This document shows positions 16,422-26,905 of a stretch of DNA of 64,000 bases, piece by piece; positions within the stretch are counted from its first letter, which is position 1, and the number at the start of each line of letters is the position of its first letter. The position numbers and the translations under genes were made by a program. The DNA lies in contig NZ_AQXU01000015.1 of NCBI RefSeq assembly GCF_000376945.1, positions 62,001 to 126,000 on the forward strand, given 5' to 3'. The stretch comes from Leeia oryzae DSM 17879 (GTDB lineage: Bacteria > Pseudomonadota > Gammaproteobacteria > Burkholderiales > Leeiaceae). Under the pieces are notes generated by a model, which saw nothing but the letters and a program-made list of their open reading frames with translations, did no database searches and was not told the origin of the DNA.

Positions 16422-17117
16422 ATGCGTTTCCAAATTTATCGCTACGATCCGGACAAAGACGACAAACCATACATGCAAGAGTATGACGTCAAACTTGAAG
16501 CTACTGACCGCATGCTGCTGGATGCCATCGTGCGCCTGAAGCAGCAGGACGATTCTCTGGCATTCCGTCGTTCATGTCGTGAAGGCGTTTGTGGCTCTGA
16601 TGCCATGAACATCAACGGCCGCAATGGACTGGCATGTATTACCAACCTGAAAGACGTGCAAGAACCCGTGGTGCTGCGTCCGTTGCCAGGTTTGCCTGTG
16701 ATTCGCGACTTGATCGTGGACATGACCCAGTTCTTCAAGCAGTATCACTCGATCAAGCCGTATCTGATCAATAACGATCCGGCACCCGAGAAAGAGCGCA
16801 AGCAGTCTCCGGAAGATCGCGAGATGCTGGATGGCCTGTACGAATGTATTTTGTGTGCATGTTGCTCTACTTCATGCCCGTCATTCTGGTGGAATCCGGA
16901 TAAATTCGTGGGTCCAGCCGGTTTGCTGGCAGCTTATCGCTTTATTGCCGATAGCCGTGACCAGGCAACCAACGAACGTCTGGACAATCTGGATGATCCG
17001 TATCGCCTGTTCCGCTGCCACACCATCATGAACTGTGTTGATGTTTGTCCGAAGGAGCTAAGCCCGACCTTCGCCATTGGCAAGATCAAAGAGTTGATGG
17101 TTAAGCGCGCAGTTTAA
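16422..17117 (+). CDS. sdhB: Succinate dehydrogenase iron-sulfur subunit
   Basis: Electron-transfer subunit linking SdhA to the membrane quinone site, 231 residues. Ligands for all three clusters are present: the [2Fe-2S] set in SCREGVCGSDAMNINGRNGLAC, the [4Fe-4S] set in CILCACCSTSCP, and the [3Fe-4S] set in CHTIMNCVDVCPKELSP. An AAGGAA sequence precedes the ATG. Confidence 0.99.
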   Translation: MRFQIYRYDPDKDDKPYMQEYDVKLEATDRMLLDAIVRLKQQDDSLAFRRSCREGVCGSDAMNINGRNGLACITNLKDVQEPVVLRPLPGLPVIRDLIVDMTQFFKQYHSIKPYLINNDPAPEKERKQSPEDREMLDGLYECILCACCSTSCPSFWWNPDKFVGPAGLLAAYRFIADSRDQATNERLDNLDDPYRLFRCHTIMNCVDVCPKELSPTFAIGKIKELMVKRAV

Positions 17118-17127
17118 TCCTCAGGTC

Positions 17128-17153
17128 ACCGGGTTGCCATAGGGCAGCCCGGT
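17128..17153 (+). other. Intercistronic hairpin sdhB/sdhE
   Basis: ACCGGGTTGCC (17128-17138) pairs with GGCAGCCCGGT (17143-17153), 11 bp including one G-U, loop ATAG. It fills most of the spacer before sdhE and has no T-run, so it is more likely a processing or stability element than a terminator. Confidence 0.7.
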
Positions 17154-17173
17154 ATCAATTACTAGGATACCTG

Positions 17174-17407
17174 ATGAGTGATTTTGACCGGATTAGATGG
17201 CGTTCTCGTCGCGGACTGCTAGAGTTAGACATTATTCTGGAGCGTTTTCTGATCAATGAATGGCATGGATTGAGCCTTGAAGAGCAGGCTATCTATGTCG
17301 AAATTCTGGAAGAAACAGATAACGATTTGCTGGATATGTTAAACGGCAGGACGGATACCCAGGTAGCACACTGGGTCCCGATGATTGAACGCCTGCGTAA
17401 AGCATGA
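17174..17407 (+). CDS. sdhE: FAD assembly factor SdhE
   Basis: Small soluble protein (77 residues, YgfY/Sdh5 family) that promotes covalent attachment of FAD to SdhA. The hallmark RSRRGLLELDIILERF (about 10-25), with the conserved RGxxE pattern, and the acidic middle LEEQAIYVEILEETDNDLLDML are both present. Location after sdhB is standard. Confidence 0.96.
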   Translation: MSDFDRIRWRSRRGLLELDIILERFLINEWHGLSLEEQAIYVEILEETDNDLLDMLNGRTDTQVAHWVPMIERLRKA

Positions 17408-17415
17408 CTGCTAAG

Positions 17416-17432
17416 TGTCTCGATTTGAGACA
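17416..17432 (+). other. Small hairpin sdhE/gltA
   Basis: TGTCTC (17416-17421) pairs with GAGACA (17427-17432), five-base loop, 8 bp after the sdhE stop. Weak on its own, noted because almost every spacer in this block carries a dyad. Confidence 0.4.
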
Positions 17433-17602
17433 TGAACATCCAAACCATAGAAGCGTATAAAAACGCGTTGCCCGAAGTCCCCAGGGTAAAACGCCAAAAA
17501 ATTAAATACGACCAAGATTTAGGTATAAATCGGAAAACCCGCCCAGCCGGATGGATAAAAGCCAAATGGCATCCCCAAATGGGCACTCAAGTGGAGCAGA
17601 GT

Positions 17603-18892
17603 ATGGAAAAGGGTAAGGTTACGTTAAATTACGGTGACGGCCAGTCTATTGATTTGCCCGTACTGTCTGGCACCTTAGGGCCGGATGTTGTTGATATTCG
17701 CACGTTTGGCAAAACGGGTCTGTTCACTTATGACCCTGGTTTTCTGGCAACGGCCAGTTGCGAATCCAAAATCACCTTTATTGATGGTGATGAGGGCTTG
17801 CTGTACTACCGTGGCTATCCTATCGAACAACTGGCAGAAAACAGTGATTACCTGGAAGTCTGCTATCTGTTGCTGAATGGCGAACTGCCAACCAAAGCAC
17901 AGAAGTCCGAGTTTGACCATCTGGTGATGCGTCACAACATGCTGCACGACCAGATCATGTCTTTCTTCAAAGGCTTCCGTCGTGATGCTCACCCGATGGC
18001 CGTGATGGTCGGCGTGGTGGGGGCATTGTCTGCGTTCTATCACGACTCTCTGGACATCAGCGACTCACGCCACCGTGAAGTGTCTGCTTTCCGCCTGATT
18101 GCCAAGTTGCCGACAATTGCTGCACAAGCCTATCGCTATAACAAAGGCTTGCCGTTCTCTTATCCGAAAGCCGGTTTGTCATATTCAGAGAACTTCTTGC
18201 ACATGATGTTCTCTACACCGGTTGAAGAATACAAAGTGAACCCGATTCTGGCGCGTGCGCTGGATCGCATCTTCACTCTGCATGCAGACCATGAGCAAAA
18301 TGCTTCGACCTCTACCGTGCGTCTGGCCGGTTCTTCCGGCGCCAATCCGTTTGCATGTATTGCAGCCGGTATTGCGTGTCTGTGGGGCCCTGCCCACGGC
18401 GGTGCCAACGAAGCCGTGCTGAAAATGCTGAATGAAATTGGTGATGAATCCCGGATTCCTGAATTCATTGCCCGTGCCAAAGACAAGAATGACAGCTTCA
18501 AGCTGATGGGCTTCGGCCACCGTGTTTACAAGAACATGGACCCTCGCGCCAAGATCATGCGTGAAACCTGTTATGAAGTCTTGAACGAACTTGGCCTGCA
18601 CGACAGCAAACTGTTCAAACTGGCCATGGCACTTGAAAAAGTGGCGCTGGAAGACGAATACTTTGTTTCCAAGAAACTGTATCCAAATGTTGACTTCTAC
18701 TCAGGCATCGTACTGTCTGCCTTGGGTATTCCAGTCTCCATGTTTACCCCGATCTTCGCCCTGTCACGTACAGTAGGCTGGATTTCCCACTGGGCAGAGA
18801 TGATTTCTGATCCAGGCATGAAGATCGGTCGTCCGCGCCAGTTGTACACTGGTGCTGGCCGTCGTGATTACGTTCCTCTGGACAAGCGCTAA
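17603..18892 (+). CDS. gltA: Citrate synthase (type II)
   Basis: Condenses acetyl-CoA and oxaloacetate to citrate. From ATG 17603 the protein is 429 residues, the usual size for the NADH-sensitive hexameric type. Active-site His and Asp regions are seen in [31 protein letters not shown], and [17 protein letters not shown]. An ATG at 17432 would add 57 residues that do not resemble the family; the downstream start has GGAG at 17593-17596, six bases away, so I prefer it. The 195-bp spacer after sdhE could hold a separate promoter. Confidence 0.97.
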   Translation: MEKGKVTLNYGDGQSIDLPVLSGTLGPDVVDIRTFGKTGLFTYDPGFLATASCESKITFIDGDEGLLYYRGYPIEQLAENSDYLEVCYLLLNGELPTKAQKSEFDHLVMRHNMLHDQIMSFFKGFRRDAHPMAVMVGVVGALSAFYHDSLDISDSRHREVSAFRLIAKLPTIAAQAYRYNKGLPFSYPKAGLSYSENFLHMMFSTPVEEYKVNPILARALDRIFTLHADHEQNASTSTVRLAGSSGANPFACIAAGIACLWGPAHGGANEAVLKMLNEIGDESRIPEFIARAKDKNDSFKLMGFGHRVYKNMDPRAKIMRETCYEVLNELGLHDSKLFKLAMALEKVALEDEYFVSKKLYPNVDFYSGIVLSALGIPVSMFTPIFALSRTVGWISHWAEMISDPGMKIGRPRQLYTGAGRRDYVPLDKR

Positions 18893-18897
18893 TCCTG

Positions 18898-18933
18898 CCG
18901 GTGTGGCACAAATACGTTTGTGCCACACCCCGG
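18898..18933 (+). other. Very stable intercistronic hairpin gltA/sucA
   Basis: GGTGTGGCACAAA (18900-18912) pairs perfectly with TTTGTGCCACACC (18917-18929), 13 bp, loop TACG. No T-run follows. It starts seven bases past the gltA stop. It may protect gltA mRNA 3' ends or mark a processing site, with partial read-through to sucA. Confidence 0.75.
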
Positions 18934-18985
18934 GTCTTGCCAGTGGTGCTCTTCCCTTTAACCTGACTCTCTAGTGATTAAAAAA

Positions 18986-21805
18986 ATGTCTAACGAGATG
19001 CAACAACAGTGGGGCAGTTCTTACTTGTTCGGTAGTAATGCACCGTTCATTGAAGAACTGTACGAACGCTATCTGGCAGACCCAGCCAGCGTAGAAGAAA
19101 AATGGCGCAGCTACTTTGATACATGGCAGCATTCCGGTCATGGCAGAGACGTTGCGCATTCTCCGGTGCAGGCTTCATTTGTCGAGCTGACCAAGCGTCC
19201 TCGCGGCACAGTCTCTGCTGCCGACGATGGCCAGTCAGAAAAACAGCTGCAAGTACTGCGTGTGATTTCCGCCTACCGCATCCTGGGTAGCCGTCACGCC
19301 AAGCTGGACCCGTTGCAGCGCTTTGACCAGCAGTCGGTAAAAGAGCTGGAGCTAGAGCACCACGGACTTAGCCAGGCAGATCTGAACACGACCTTCCAGG
19401 GTGGATCCCTGATGGGTAACGGCCGTGCCAAACTGTCTGAGATTCTGGCCAAGCTGAAGCAGACTTACTGCGGTTCGATTGGCCTGGAATACATGCACAT
19501 CACTGATAGCGAACGCAAAAAGTGGGTGCAAAACTGGTTTGAAAACAACTCTTCTACACCCGCTTTTGGTGTAGAAAAACGTAAGCGTATTCTCAAGCAG
19601 ATTACTGCAGCAGAAACGCTGGAAAAATACCTGCACACCAAATATGTCGGCCAGAAGCGCTTCTCTCTGGAAGGGGGCGAGTCACTGATCGCTGCCATGG
19701 ATGAGCTGATCCAGGGCGCGGGTGAGCGTGGCGTGCACGAAATGGTGATCGGTATGGCTCACCGCGGCCGCCTGAACGTACTGGTGAACACGCTGGGCAA
19801 GGCACCCAAAGACCTGTTCTCCGAGTTTGAAGGCCGCCCGACGACGGATCTTCCATCTGGTGACGTGAAGTACCACATGGGTTTCTCGGCCGACGTACCA
19901 ACACCTGGCGGTGCCATCCACCTGTCGCTTGCCTTCAACCCGTCACACCTTGAGATTGTGAACCCGGTGGTTGTCGGTTCCGTACGTGCCCGCCAACAGC
20001 GTCGTGATGACCGCGATGGCTCCCAGGTCATGGCGATCCTGATTCACGGTGACTCGGCCTTTATTGGTCTGGGTACCAATCAGGGTACGTTTAACCTGTC
20101 GCAAACCCGTGGTTACGGTACCGGCGGTACCGTTCATATCGTGGTGAACAACCAGGTTGGCTTTACCACCTCTGATACGCGTGACACCCGTTCTACCCTG
20201 TACTGTACTGATATCGCCAAGATGATCGAGGCGCCCGTATTCCATGTGAACGGGGATGACCCGGAAGCCGTGGTTCTGGTCACTCAGGCAGCGCTGGAAT
20301 ATCGTGCCACGTTTGGCAAGGATGTCGTGATTGATATCGTCTGTTTCCGTCGCCACGGTCACAACGAGTCGGACGATCCATATCTGACCCAGCCGATGAT
20401 GTACAAGAAAATCTCCCAGCATCCAGGTACACGCAAGCTGTATGCTGACCGTCTGGTAGCCGAAGGCGTGATTGCTGCACATGAAGGTGATGAGCTGATC
20501 AAAGCCTATCGTGCGGCACTGGATAAAGGCGAGCACGTAGAGCAAACCTCGCTGACAGGTTTCCAGCGTCAGTTTGCCATCGACTTTACCCCATACTTTG
20601 GTACGCACTGGGCGCACCCGGTCAATACGACCGTCCCGTTGTCTGACCTGAAACGTCTGACAGAAAAAATCACCAAAGTACCGGAAGGCTTCAAGCTGCA
20701 CCGTACCGTAGACAAGCTGATCAAAGACCGCAACGCCATGGTGAATGGCGAGTTGCCGGTGGATTGGGGCATGTCCGAAACGCTGGCGTACGCCTCGCTG
20801 CTGGAGTCCGGTTTCCCGGTCCGTTTGTCAGGCGAAGACTCTGGCCGTGGGACATTCAGTCACCGCCATGCGGTCCTGCACGATCAAAATCGCGAAAAAT
20901 GGGATGCAGGTGCATATGTGCCACTACGCAACCTGTCCGATACCCAGGCTAACTTCCTGGTAATTGACTCGATCCTGAACGAAGAAGCCGTATTGGCGTT
21001 CGAATATGGCTATGCGAGTTCTGCACCGGATGAACTGGTGATCTGGGAAGCCCAGTTTGGTGACTTTGCGAACGGTGCCCAGGTAGTGATTGACCAGTTT
21101 ATTACCTCTGGTGAAACCAAATGGGGCCGTTTGTGCGGCCTGACCATGATCTTGCCGCATGGTTATGATGGTCAGGGCCCTGAGCACTCTTCTGCACGTC
21201 TGGAGCGTTACCTGCAGATGTGTGCCGAGCACAACATTCAGGTCATCATGCCGTCCGAAGCAAGCCAGATGTTCCATCTGCTTCGTCGCCAGATGATTCG
21301 CCCATATCGCAAGCCGCTGGTGATCCTGATGTCCAAGCGTCTGCTTCGGTATAAAGATGCCATGAGCCCGATCGAGCACTTCACCAACGGTGAATTCCGG
21401 ACCGTGATTTCTGATCCGGCTGATCTGGACAAGAAGAAGGTCAAGCGCGTTGTCGTCTGTTCAGGGCAGGTTTATTACGACCTGGCCAACGGACGTAAAG
21501 AGCGTAATGTGCAGGATGTGGCGATCGTTCGTGTCGAGCAGTTGTACCCGTTCCCGACCGAAACGTTGCGTGCAGAACTGGCGCAGTACACCGGCGCCAA
21601 GGAAATCGTCTGGGTTCAGGAAGAACCACGCAACCAGGGCGCATGGCACCAGATCCGTCACCGCCTTGAAGCTTGCATGACAGCCAAACAGACACTTGCT
21701 TATGCCGGTCGCGATTCATCTGCATCACCTGCGGTTGGTTACATGAGCAAACATACGGCTCAATTGAAGGCATTTGTTGAAGCGGCGCTGACCATTAGTA
21801 AGTAA
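18986..21805 (+). CDS. sucA: 2-oxoglutarate dehydrogenase E1 component
   Basis: Thiamine-diphosphate decarboxylase subunit of the 2-oxoglutarate dehydrogenase complex, about 939 residues. Seen: N-terminal E2-binding segment SSYLFGSNAPFIEELYERYL, HRGRLNVLVN, the TPP-binding region GDSAFIGLG...VVNNQVGFTTSD and HVNGDDPEAV, FRRHGHNESDDP, and the C-terminal transketolase-like pyrimidine-binding half with SGEDSGRGTFSHRHA. A GTG at 18974 is also in frame; neither start has a clear ribosome site, so 18986 rests on family resemblance. Confidence 0.97.
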   Translation: MSNEMQQQWGSSYLFGSNAPFIEELYERYLADPASVEEKWRSYFDTWQHSGHGRDVAHSPVQASFVELTKRPRGTVSAADDGQSEKQLQVLRVISAYRILGSRHAKLDPLQRFDQQSVKELELEHHGLSQADLNTTFQGGSLMGNGRAKLSEILAKLKQTYCGSIGLEYMHITDSERKKWVQNWFENNSSTPAFGVEKRKRILKQITAAETLEKYLHTKYVGQKRFSLEGGESLIAAMDELIQGAGERGVHEMVIGMAHRGRLNVLVNTLGKAPKDLFSEFEGRPTTDLPSGDVKYHMGFSADVPTPGGAIHLSLAFNPSHLEIVNPVVVGSVRARQQRRDDRDGSQVMAILIHGDSAFIGLGTNQGTFNLSQTRGYGTGGTVHIVVNNQVGFTTSDTRDTRSTLYCTDIAKMIEAPVFHVNGDDPEAVVLVTQAALEYRATFGKDVVIDIVCFRRHGHNESDDPYLTQPMMYKKISQHPGTRKLYADRLVAEGVIAAHEGDELIKAYRAALDKGEHVEQTSLTGFQRQFAIDFTPYFGTHWAHPVNTTVPLSDLKRLTEKITKVPEGFKLHRTVDKLIKDRNAMVNGELPVDWGMSETLAYASLLESGFPVRLSGEDSGRGTFSHRHAVLHDQNREKWDAGAYVPLRNLSDTQANFLVIDSILNEEAVLAFEYGYASSAPDELVIWEAQFGDFANGAQVVIDQFITSGETKWGRLCGLTMILPHGYDGQGPEHSSARLERYLQMCAEHNIQVIMPSEASQMFHLLRRQMIRPYRKPLVILMSKRLLRYKDAMSPIEHFTNGEFRTVISDPADLDKKKVKRVVVCSGQVYYDLANGRKERNVQDVAIVRVEQLYPFPTETLRAELAQYTGAKEIVWVQEEPRNQGAWHQIRHRLEACMTAKQTLAYAGRDSSASPAVGYMSKHTAQLKAFVEAALTISK

Positions 21806-21826
21806 TTCACCAAACTGAATAGATAC

Positions 21827-21851
21827 AGAAGAGGCGCACAGTGCCTCTTCT
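21827..21851 (+). other. Intercistronic hairpin sucA/sucB
   Basis: AGAAGAGGC (21827-21835) pairs with GCCTCTTCT (21843-21851), with further inner pairing. It ends 19 bp before the sucB ATG and just before its ribosome site AAAGGAA. Confidence 0.65.
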
Positions 21852-21870
21852 CCAAGGTAAAGGAATAGTC

Positions 21871-23058
21871 ATGATTGTTGAAGTTAAAGTACCGGTACTG
21901 CCAGAATCCGTCTCTGAAGCCACTCTGCTGGCATGGCACAAAAAAGAAGGCGATTTCGTCGAGCGTGACGAGAATCTGGTTGATGTTGAAACCGATAAGG
22001 TTGTACTGGAACTGCCGGCACCTCAAGCAGGTAAACTGGTCAAGATCATCAAGGGTGATGCTGCAGTCTGTGTTGGCCAGGAAGTGATTGCCCACATTGA
22101 TACCGCCGCTGTAAAAGGCGATTCAGCACCTGCCGCTGAAGCACCAGCAGCCGCTCCTGCTGCAGCACCGGCTGCCGCTGCTTCTGATGCGGTGGCCATG
22201 CCATCAGCCAAGAAGCTGGCAGCTGAAGCCGGTGTTGATATCAATGCTGTCGCAGGCTCAGGCCGTGGTGGCCGCGTCTTGAAAGAAGATGTCCAGGCCG
22301 CCGCCGCTGCACCAAAAGCTGCCGTAGCTGCGCCTGCCGTGATCACTGATCTGGGCGCTCGTCCAGAGCAGCGTGTACCAATGTCCCGCCTGCGTCAACG
22401 TGTTGCAGAACGTCTGGTACAGTCCCAGTCTACTGCCGCCATCCTGACCACGTTCAATGAACTGAACATGAAGCCGGTGATGGACCTGCGTAACAAGTAC
22501 AAAGACAAGTTCGAAAAAGAACACGGCGTGAAACTGGGCTTCATGTCTTTCTTCGTTAAAGCTGCTGTGCATGCACTGAAGAAATTCCCGGTTGTGAATG
22601 CGTCTGTTGACGGTAACGACATCGTTTACCATGGCTACTTTGATATCGGCGTTGCCGTTGGCAGCCCGCGTGGTCTGGTCGTGCCTGTATTGCGCGATTG
22701 TGACCAGCTAAGCCTGGCCGACATCGAGAAAAAGATTGCTGATTTTGGCAAGCGTGCACAAGACGGCAAACTGGGTGTTGAAGAACTGACTGGTGGTACC
22801 TTCACCATTTCTAACGGTGGTACCTTCGGTTCCATGATGTCTACCCCGATCATCAACCCGCCACAATCCGCGATCCTTGGCATGCACGCCACCAAAGACC
22901 GCGCCGTGGTTGAAAATGGGGAAGTGGTTGTACGTCCGATGATGTACTTGGCGCTGTCTTACGATCACCGTATCATCGATGGCCGTGAAGCCGTGTTGAG
23001 CCTGGTTGCCATGAAAGAAGTGCTGGAAGATCCGGCCCGTTTGATTCTGGATCTGTAA
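21871..23058 (+). CDS. sucB: Dihydrolipoyl succinyltransferase, E2 of 2-oxoglutarate dehydrogenase
   Basis: Core acyltransferase of the 2-oxoglutarate dehydrogenase complex, 395 residues. Order: one lipoyl domain with the lipoylated Lys43 in [12 protein letters not shown], an Ala/Pro-rich flexible linker (about 90-115), an E1/E3-binding domain ([31 protein letters not shown]), a second Ala-rich linker, and the catalytic domain ending in [14 protein letters not shown] with the active-site His. AAAGGAA just upstream supports ATG 21871 over a start ten codons earlier. Single lipoyl domain and sucA linkage exclude pyruvate dehydrogenase E2. Confidence 0.97.
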   Translation: MIVEVKVPVLPESVSEATLLAWHKKEGDFVERDENLVDVETDKVVLELPAPQAGKLVKIIKGDAAVCVGQEVIAHIDTAAVKGDSAPAAEAPAAAPAAAPAAAASDAVAMPSAKKLAAEAGVDINAVAGSGRGGRVLKEDVQAAAAAPKAAVAAPAVITDLGARPEQRVPMSRLRQRVAERLVQSQSTAAILTTFNELNMKPVMDLRNKYKDKFEKEHGVKLGFMSFFVKAAVHALKKFPVVNASVDGNDIVYHGYFDIGVAVGSPRGLVVPVLRDCDQLSLADIEKKIADFGKRAQDGKLGVEELTGGTFTISNGGTFGSMMSTPIINPPQSAILGMHATKDRAVVENGEVVVRPMMYLALSYDHRIIDGREAVLSLVAMKEVLEDPARLILDL

Positions 23059-23068
23059 TTTGATGCCG

Positions 23069-23097
23069 GGACAGGTGACAGAGATTGTTGCCTGTCC
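23069..23097 (+). other. Intercistronic hairpin sucB/lpd
   Basis: GGACAGG (23069-23075) pairs with CCTGTCC (23091-23097), 15-base loop, ten bases after the sucB stop. A 160-bp spacer separates sucB from lpd. Confidence 0.5.
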
Positions 23098-23220
23098 GTA
23101 CTTTCTGAAGAATGAGGCGATAGTATCCGTAACTTACCTCATTTAGCGGAATGGATGGTTGGCATAACATGGCAGATCGAATTGAACTTGCCATCTCAAG
23201 CATGAAAAAAGGATTTCACG

Positions 23221-24648
23221 ATGTCGAATTATGATGTGGTAGTGATTGGTGCAGGCCCCGGCGGGTATATTGCAGCTATCCGTGCTGCCCAGCTGGGTTT
23301 CAAGGTTGCCTGTATCGATGCCTGGAAAAACAAGGCAGGCAAGGCCAGCCTTGGTGGCACCTGTCTGAACGTGGGGTGCATCCCGTCCAAAGCATTGTTG
23401 CAATCATCAGAAAACTTTGCCCAGATTCAGCACGATTTTGCAGACCATGGCATTACCGCCGAAGGGGTAAAGCTGGATGTTGCCAAAATGCTGTCTCGCA
23501 AAGACAAGATCGTTGAAAAACTGACCGGCGGTATTGGCTTTTTATTCAAAAAGAACAAGATCGACAGCTTGCATGGTACAGGTCGCCTGGTTAAGCGTGA
23601 AAATGATGTCTGGCAAGTCGAAGTCAAAGACGGCGACAAGGTCGAAACCGTTTCCGCTACCCGCGTCATTGTGGCTACCGGCTCTAGCCCGCGCCAGATT
23701 CCTGGTGCTGAAGTTGATAACATCAATATTCTGGATAACGAAGGTGCATTGAGCCTGGCGGCAGTACCTGCCAAGCTGGGCGTGATCGGTGCCGGCGTGA
23801 TTGGCCTGGAAATGGGCAGTGTGTGGAATCGCCTGGGTGCTGAAGTCAAGATTCTGGAAGCAGCACCTGCTTTCCTGGGTGCAGCAGATGAAGCTGTGGC
23901 CAAAGAAGCTGCCAAGCTGTTCACCAAACAGGGTCTGGCGATCTCTACCGGGGTCAAGATCAACAAAGTGACCAATGGCAAGGCGGGTGTGACGGTTGAG
24001 TATGTGGACGCCAAAGGCGCAGAACACAAAGCCGAATTCGACAAACTGATTGTTGCGGTTGGCCGTGTGCCGAATACCCAGGGTCTGGGCGCCGAAGCGA
24101 TTGGTCTGAAACTGAACGACCGTGGCCAGGTAGAGATCAATGATCACTGGGAAACCAGTCTGCCAAACGTCTATGCGATTGGTGACGTGGTACGCGGCCC
24201 GATGCTGGCGCATAAAGCCATGGATGAAGGCGTGGCCGTGGCCGAAATGCTGGCAGGTCAGAAGCCGCATCTGGACTTCAATACCATTCCTTGGGTGATC
24301 TATACCAACCCGGAAATTGCCTGGGTCGGCAAGACCGAGCAGCAACTGAAGGCGGAAGGTATCGAGTACAAGGCAGGTAAATCCGTATTTGGTGCCAATG
24401 GCCGTGCCTTGGGTCTGGGGATGGCAGAAGGCTTTGTCAAAGTATTGGCTTGTGCCAAGACCGACCGCGTACTGGGTGTTCACCTGATCGGTCCGTTTGC
24501 ATCAGAAATGATTGCTGAAGCTGTAATGGCGATGGAATTCCGTGCGGCAAGCGAAGATATTGCCCGTATTGTTCACGCTCACCCATCGTTGTCTGAAGTG
24601 TTCCACGAAGCTGCTTTGTCTGTAGACAAGCGCGCGTTGCACGCATGA
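23221..24648 (+). CDS. lpdA: Dihydrolipoyl dehydrogenase (E3)
   Basis: FAD-dependent E3 that reoxidises dihydrolipoamide with NAD+, 475 residues. FAD motif [17 protein letters not shown] is at about 10-26; redox cysteines are Cys48 and Cys53 in [13 protein letters not shown]; the NAD motif is [20 protein letters not shown]; the C-terminal active-site His-Glu pair is in [13 protein letters not shown]. Being inside the suc cluster it is most likely the E3 of the 2-oxoglutarate complex, perhaps shared with other complexes. Confidence 0.98.
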   Translation: MSNYDVVVIGAGPGGYIAAIRAAQLGFKVACIDAWKNKAGKASLGGTCLNVGCIPSKALLQSSENFAQIQHDFADHGITAEGVKLDVAKMLSRKDKIVEKLTGGIGFLFKKNKIDSLHGTGRLVKRENDVWQVEVKDGDKVETVSATRVIVATGSSPRQIPGAEVDNINILDNEGALSLAAVPAKLGVIGAGVIGLEMGSVWNRLGAEVKILEAAPAFLGAADEAVAKEAAKLFTKQGLAISTGVKINKVTNGKAGVTVEYVDAKGAEHKAEFDKLIVAVGRVPNTQGLGAEAIGLKLNDRGQVEINDHWETSLPNVYAIGDVVRGPMLAHKAMDEGVAVAEMLAGQKPHLDFNTIPWVIYTNPEIAWVGKTEQQLKAEGIEYKAGKSVFGANGRALGLGMAEGFVKVLACAKTDRVLGVHLIGPFASEMIAEAVMAMEFRAASEDIARIVHAHPSLSEVFHEAALSVDKRALHA

Positions 24649-24679
24649 TCAATGCCTGCAGCGTGTCTGCAGGTATTGA
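24649..24679 (+). other. Intercistronic hairpin lpd/sucC
   Basis: TCAATGCCTGCAG (24649-24661) pairs with CTGCAGGTATTGA (24667-24679), 13 bp with one G-U, loop CGTGT. It begins directly after the lpd stop codon and leaves 31 bp, including AGAAGGA, before sucC. Confidence 0.7.
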
Positions 24680-24710
24680 ATCAATAACCCCTCGATAAGA
24701 AGGAATAAGA

Positions 24711-25880
24711 ATGAATTTGCACGAGTACCAAGCTAAGGAGCTGCTGGCTGCTTACGGTTTGCCAGTTCAGCAAGGCGTGTTGGCTACAACACCTGAAGAG
24801 GCTGCGCAGGCATTTGACAAACTGTCTGGCAAGTTTGCCGTGATCAAGGCTCAGGTTCATGCTGGTGGCCGCGGTAAGGCAGGCGGCGTGAAAGTGGTTA
24901 AATCCCGCGAAGAAGCTGCTGAAGTGGCCAAAGGCCTGATTGGCAAAAATCTGGTGACTTACCAGACCGACGCTAACGGTCAGCCAGTCAATTCCGTACT
25001 GGTTTGTGAAGACATGTACCCGGTACAGCGCGAACTGTATCTGGGCGCCGTGGTAGACCGTTCAACCCGTCGCGTGACCTTCATGGCATCTACCGAAGGT
25101 GGTGTCGAGATTGAAGAAGTGGCACACAACACTCCGGAAAAAATCCTGAAAGTAACGGTTGATCCGCTGGTTGGCCTGCTGCCATTCCAGGCGCGTGACG
25201 TTGCTTTTGCACTGGGTCTGTCTGGCGACCAGATCGGTCAGTTCACTAAACTGATGACCGGCGCGTACAAAGCCTTTGTTGAAAACGACTTTGCCCTGTT
25301 CGAGATCAACCCGCTGGCTATCCGCGGTGACGGTTCCCTGGCCTGCGTAGATGCCAAAATCGGTATCGACAGCAACGCCCTGTTCCGTCTGCCAAAACTG
25401 GCTGCCATCCGTGACAAGTCACAAGAGAACGAGCGTGAACTGAAAGCCTCCGAGTTCGAACTGAACTACGTTGCGCTGGAAGGCAACATCGGTTGTATGG
25501 TGAACGGTGCCGGCCTGGCCATGGCGACCATGGACATCATCAAGTTGTACGGCGGTCAGCCAGCCAACTTCCTGGACGTAGGTGGTGGCGCAACCAAAGA
25601 GCGCGTGATCGAAGCCTTCAAACTGATTCTGGCTGATCCTTCTGTTCAGGGCGTTCTGATCAACATCTTCGGTGGTATCGTACGTTGTGACATGATTGCA
25701 GAAGCGATTATCGCTGCTGTTAAAGAAGTGAACGTGACTGTGCCTGTTGTGGTTCGTCTGGAAGGCAATAACGCCGAGCTGGGCGCGAAAATCCTGGATG
25801 AATCCGGTCTGAAACTGACTTCAGCCCAAGGTTTGTCTGACGCAGCTCAGAAAATCGTTGCCGCCGTCAAAGGCGCTTGA
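24711..25880 (+). CDS. sucC: Succinyl-CoA synthetase beta subunit
   Basis: ATP-grasp subunit of succinyl-CoA synthetase, 389 residues; with SucD it makes ATP or GTP from succinyl-CoA. Motifs: N-terminal [18 protein letters not shown], nucleotide-binding [50 protein letters not shown] and the nearby [16 protein letters not shown]. Stop is 31 bp before sucD. Confidence 0.99.
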   Translation: MNLHEYQAKELLAAYGLPVQQGVLATTPEEAAQAFDKLSGKFAVIKAQVHAGGRGKAGGVKVVKSREEAAEVAKGLIGKNLVTYQTDANGQPVNSVLVCEDMYPVQRELYLGAVVDRSTRRVTFMASTEGGVEIEEVAHNTPEKILKVTVDPLVGLLPFQARDVAFALGLSGDQIGQFTKLMTGAYKAFVENDFALFEINPLAIRGDGSLACVDAKIGIDSNALFRLPKLAAIRDKSQENERELKASEFELNYVALEGNIGCMVNGAGLAMATMDIIKLYGGQPANFLDVGGGATKERVIEAFKLILADPSVQGVLINIFGGIVRCDMIAEAIIAAVKEVNVTVPVVVRLEGNNAELGAKILDESGLKLTSAQGLSDAAQKIVAAVKGA

Positions 25881-25911
25881 TCAGCACATCGGTTCAGAAA
25901 GGTTCAAACAA

Positions 25912-26796
25912 ATGAGCGTACTTGTAAATAAAGATACCAAAGTGCTGGTGCAAGGTTTCACCGGCAAGAACGGCACGTTCCACGCTGAGCAGGCCATCAA
26001 ATGCGGCACCAAAGTGGTTGGCGGTGTAACTCCGGGCAAAGGTGGTTCTGAGCATCTGGGTCTGCCAGTGTTCAACACCATGAAAGATGCCGTGCGTCAG
26101 ACCCAGGCCGATGCGTCTGTGATCTACGTTCCTGCAGCTTTCGCCAAAGACTCCATCATCGAAGCCGTTGATGCTGGCGTAAAACTGATCGTATGTATTA
26201 CCGAAGGCGTGCCAACCCTGGACATGCTGCAAGTAAAACGCTACGTAGAGTCTTCAGGTTCACGCCTGATCGGACCTAACTGCCCTGGTATCATTACCCC
26301 GGGCGAATGCAAGATCGGTATCATGCCTTGGCACATTCACAAGCCAGGCCGTATCGGTATCGTATCCCGTTCCGGTACTCTGACGTATGAAGCTGTTGCT
26401 CAGACAACTGCTGCTGGTCTGGGTCAGTCTACATGTATCGGTATCGGTGGTGATCCAATCCCTGGTACCAGCCATATCGATGCATTGAAACTGTTCCAGG
26501 ATGATCCTGATACCGACGCGATCATCATGATTGGTGAAATCGGTGGTTCAGCAGAAGAAGAAGCTGCCGAATACGCCAAAGCTTATGTCACCAAACCAAT
26601 CGTTGGTTACATTGCGGGTGTTACTGCACCAAAAGGTAAACGCATGGGCCACGCTGGTGCGATTATCTCTGGTGGTAAAGGTACTGCAGAAGAGAAGTTT
26701 GCTGCGTTTGAAAAAGCCGGCATCGCTTACACTCGCAGCCCTGCAGAACTGGGCAGCACCATGGTTGAAGTACTGAAATCCAAAGGCATGCTGTAA
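25912..26796 (+). CDS. sucD: Succinyl-CoA synthetase alpha subunit
   Basis: CoA-binding subunit that carries the phosphohistidine, 294 residues. CoA-binding [33 protein letters not shown], and the active His in [12 protein letters not shown] (about residue 247) are present. ATG 25912 is chosen because AGAAAGG lies 9 bases upstream; an earlier ATG at 25858 would overlap sucC and add 18 unrelated residues. It ends the TCA block. Confidence 0.99.
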   Translation: MSVLVNKDTKVLVQGFTGKNGTFHAEQAIKCGTKVVGGVTPGKGGSEHLGLPVFNTMKDAVRQTQADASVIYVPAAFAKDSIIEAVDAGVKLIVCITEGVPTLDMLQVKRYVESSGSRLIGPNCPGIITPGECKIGIMPWHIHKPGRIGIVSRSGTLTYEAVAQTTAAGLGQSTCIGIGGDPIPGTSHIDALKLFQDDPDTDAIIMIGEIGGSAEEEAAEYAKAYVTKPIVGYIAGVTAPKGKRMGHAGAIISGGKGTAEEKFAAFEKAGIAYTRSPAELGSTMVEVLKSKGML

Positions 26797-26826
26797 TCTG
26801 TCAGCAAGCGTTTGAGATGTCATGAC

Positions 26827-26852
26827 AAAAAGCCACCCTCGGGTGGCTTTTT
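26827..26852 (+). terminator. Intrinsic terminator of the suc operon
   Basis: AAAAAGCCACCC (26827-26838) pairs with GGGTGGCTTTTT (26841-26852), tight loop, T-run. 30 bp after the sucD stop. The A-run on the 5' side would also make it work on the minus strand. Confidence 0.95.
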
Positions 26853-26905
26853 GTTTGATAGTGGCCGGTTATTGCACCAATTGGTAGTGCAGGAATCATG
26901 GTAGG

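Noticed and set aside
17432-17602. 57-residue N-terminal extension of citrate synthase
   Set aside because: Not family-like, and the internal ATG has a good ribosome site at the right distance. Could be checked by N-terminal proteomics.
18974-18985. GTG start of sucA four codons upstream
   Set aside because: Possible but unsupported by a ribosome site; homologues begin nearer the ATG at 18986.
19943-20701. 252-codon frame antisense to sucA
   Set aside because: Mirror effect of a highly biased gene; no ribosome site and no protein-like character.
23149-23232. 27-codon frame MDGWHNMADRIELAIS... running into lpd
   Set aside because: No ribosome site and too short to distinguish from chance, although it overlaps the lpd start as a leader peptide might.
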